From Galeopsis tetrahit (taxonomy: Eukaryota > Streptophyta > Magnoliopsida > Lamiales > Lamiaceae): DNA of 64,000 nucleotides. Below are positions 61,230 through 64,000 of the stretch, piece after piece (position 1 is the first letter of the stretch; each line of letters opens with the position of its first letter). The notes beneath the pieces were generated by a model, which made no database searches, was not told where the DNA came from, and was given only the letters and a program-made list of their open reading frames with translations. The DNA lies in assembly GCA_963675135.1 (NCBI GenBank), contig OY776123.1:89439596-89503595 (forward strand), given 5' to 3'. The translations under genes were made by a program, and so were the position numbers.

Positions 61230-64000
61230 CGAATAAAATAGTTTGAATTTGTTTGATTCAATATTCGAATTTGTATACAACTTTTTTAATTTGATATTCG
61301 TAAGTATTCAATTCGATTTTGGTCGATTCAGTATTCGTATTCGATATTTTATTATTCGAATTCGTATAGATTTTTTTTGTGTTGATTCGATTAGTAAAAT
61401 ATTCGATTCGATTTTGGCCGATTTAGTATTCGTATTCGAAATTTTATTATTCTAATTCGTATACAATTTTTGTTGTTGATTCGATTAGTAAAATATTCGA
61501 TTCGAATTTGGTGGATTTAGTATTCGTATTCGAAATTTCAATATTCGAATTCGTATACAATTTTTGTTGTTGATTCGATTAGTAAAATATTCGATTCGAT
61601 TTTGGCCGATTTAGTATTCGTATTTGAAATTTTATTATTCGAATTCGTATACAAGTGTTTTTGTTGATTCGATTAGTAAAATATTCGATTTGATTTTGGT
61701 CGATTTAGTATTCGTATTCGAAATTTTAGTATTCGAATTCGTATACAAGTTTTTTTTTTGTTGATTCGATTAGTAAAATATTCGATTCGATTTTGGCCGA
61801 TTTAGTATTCGTATTCGAAATTTTATTATTCGAATTCGTATACAATTTTTGTTGTTGATTCGATTTGGAAAATATTTTATTCGATTTTGGTCGATTTAGT
61901 ATTCGTATTTGAAATTTTATTATTCGAATCCGTATGCAAGTGTTTTTGTTGATTCGATTAATAAAATATTTGATTCGATTTTGGTTGATTTAGTATTCGT
62001 ATTCGAAATTTCATTATTCGAATTCGTATAAAAATTTTGTTGTTGATTCGATTAGTAAAATATTCGATTCGATTTTGGCCGATTTAGTATTTGTATTCGA
62101 AATTTTATTATTCGAATTCGTATACAAGTTTTTTTGTTGATTCGATTTTGGACGGTTTAGTATTCGTATTCGAAATTTTATTATTCGAATTCGTATACAA
62201 TTTTTTTTATTGATTCGATTAGTTTCGATTTTGATCGATTTAGTATTCGTATTCGAAATTTTATTATTCGAATCCGTATACAAGTTTTTTTGCTGATTCG
62301 ATTCGATTTTGCCCGATTTAGTATTCGTATTCGAGATTTTATTATTCGAATTCGTATACAATTTTTTTTGTTGATTCGATTCGTAAATATTCGATTCGAT
62401 TTTGGTTGATTAAGTATTCGTATTCGAAATTTCATTATTCGAATTCGTATACAAGTTTTGTTGTTGATTCGATTAGTAAAATATTTGATTCGATTTTGGT
62501 CGATTCAGTATTCGTATTCGATATTTCATTATTCGAATTCGTATACAATTTTTGTTGTTGATTCGATTAATAAAATATTTGATTCGATTTTGATCGATTT
62601 AGTATTCGTATTCGAAATTTCATTATTTGAATTCGTATACAATTTTTGTTGTTGATTCGATTTGGAAAATATTCGATTCGATTTTGGTCGATTTAGTATT
62701 CGTATTTGAAATTTTATTATTCGAATTCGTATACAAGTGTTTTTGTTGATTCGATTAGTAAAATATTCGATTCGATTTTGGTTGATTTAGTATTCGTTAT
62801 CGAAATTTCATTATTCGAATTCGTATAAAAATTTTGTTGTTGATTCGATTAGTAAAATATTCGATTCGATTTTGATCGATTTAGTATTCGTATTCGAAAT
62901 TTCATTATTTGAATTCGTATACAATTTTTGTTGTTGATTCGATTTGGAAAATATTCGATTCGATTTTGGTCGATTTAGTATTCGTATTTGAAATTTTATT
63001 ATTCGAATTCGTATACAAGTGTTTTTGTTGATTCGATTAGTAAAATATTCGATTCGATTTTGGTTGATTTAGTATTCGTTATCGAAATTTCATTATTCGA
63101 ATTCGTATAAAAATTTTGTTGTTGATTCGATTAGTAAAATATTCGATTCGATTTTGGCCGATTTAGTATTTGTATTCGAAATTTTATTATTCGAATTCGT
63201 ATACAAGTTTTTTTGTTGATTCGATTCGATTTTGGTCGGTTTAGTATTCGTATTCGAAATTTTATTATTCGAATTCGTATACAATTTTTGTTATTGATTC
63301 GATTAGTAAAATATTCGATTCGATTTTGGTCGATTTAGTATTCGTATTCGAAATTTCATTATTCGAATTCGTATACAATGTTTTTTATTGATTCGATTAG
63401 TAAAATATTTGATTTGATTTTGGCCAATTTAGTATTCGTATTCGAAATTTTATTATTCGAATTCGTATACAAGTTTTTTTGCTGATTCAATTAGTAAAAT
63501 ATTCGATTCGATTTTGCCCGATTTAGTATTCGTATTCGAGATTTTATTATTCGAATTCGTATACAATTTTTGTTTGTTGATTCGATTCGTAAATATTCGA
63601 TTCGATTTTGGTTGATTAAGTATTCGTATTCGAAATTTCATTATTTGAATTCGTATACAAGTTTTGTTGTTGATTCGATTACTAAAATATTTGATTCGAT
63701 TTTGGTCGATTTAGTATTCGTATTCGATATTTCATTATTTGAATTCGTATACAATTTTTGTTGTTGATTCGATTAATAAAATATTTGATTCGATTTTGAT
63801 CGATTTAGTATTCGTATTCGAATTTGTATACAAAGTTTTTTGTTGATTCGATTAGTAAAATATTTGATTCGATTTGGTTGATTTAGTATTCGTATTCGAA
63901 ATTTCATTATTCGAATTTGTATAAAAATTTTGTTGTTGATTCGATTAGTAAAATATTCGATTCAATTTTGGCCGATTTAGTATTTGTATTCGAAATTTTA
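61230..64000. repeat. ~94-bp tandem repeat array (satellite-like), continuing past the window
   Basis: About 29 units of a 93-95-bp AT-rich monomer with TTGATTCGATTAGTAAAATA, TTTAGTATTCGTATTCGAAA and TATTCGAATTCGTATACAA. Monomers are 85-95% alike by eye; some lack the GTAAAATATTC part. The monomer is full of TTCGAA, GAATTC and GTATAC palindromes. The repeat ends only beyond 64000. Short frames in it arise because 93-bp units preserve a frame; they are not genes. Confidence 0.95.

Noticed and set aside
61243..64000. Regular repeats considered as a CRISPR-like array or a repeat protein
   Set aside because: There are no unique spacers, the genome is a plant's, and the frames merely reflect ~93-bp units. 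It is a tandem satellite-like repeat.

Overview
The window is nuclear DNA from a dicot plant, probably an asterid; the species cannot be named from sequence alone. The evidence is GT-AG introns, AT-rich intergenic DNA packed with small transposons, and plant-only families: REDUCED WALL ACETYLATION, TPK potassium channel, group IIc WRKY and purine permease. I reconstructed seven protein-coding genes by hand, joining exons so that reading frame and splice phase are kept throughout.

Layout. 0-2.66 kb: old MITE and a tandem array that has copied the 3' end of the next gene. 2.66-3.75 kb (-): single-exon, membrane-anchored SAM-dependent methyltransferase. 3.97-5.6 kb: three MITEs. 6.45-13.86 kb (+): eight-exon, about 1507-residue coiled-coil protein resembling MEE22/EMB1611. 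16.85-18.74 kb (+): two-pore K+ channel with two EF-hands and a 14-3-3 site. 18.7-29 kb: gene-free, with remnants of LINEs, LTR elements, a TRIM and MITEs. 29.0-31.75 kb (+): three-exon WRKY factor whose second intron holds a four-copy tandem repeat. 32.4-36.2 kb: TRIM, CACTA element and hAT MITE. 37.46-42.39 kb: a complete-looking Helitron with a Mutator-type foldback element inside it. 42.77-48.25 and 52.67-57.98 kb (+): two tandem, apparently intact RWA genes with identical 15-exon structures, separated by an LTR relic and a Harbinger-like element. 60.02-61.17 kb (+): purine permease. From 61.23 kb to the window end: a ~94-bp tandem repeat with higher-order organisation.

The genes do not form one pathway. 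The only functional cluster is the RWA pair (Golgi polysaccharide O-acetylation). The dominant theme is transposon activity and local duplication: many elements can be delimited to the base by terminal repeats and target-site duplications (8-bp hAT, 9-bp Mutator, 3-bp CACTA, TAA Harbinger, TA Stowaway, A/T Helitron). The least expected items are two tRNA-like modules inside the CACTA element, an in-frame 85-codon duplication in the coiled-coil gene, and the nested Helitron/Mutator structure next to the RWA duplication.
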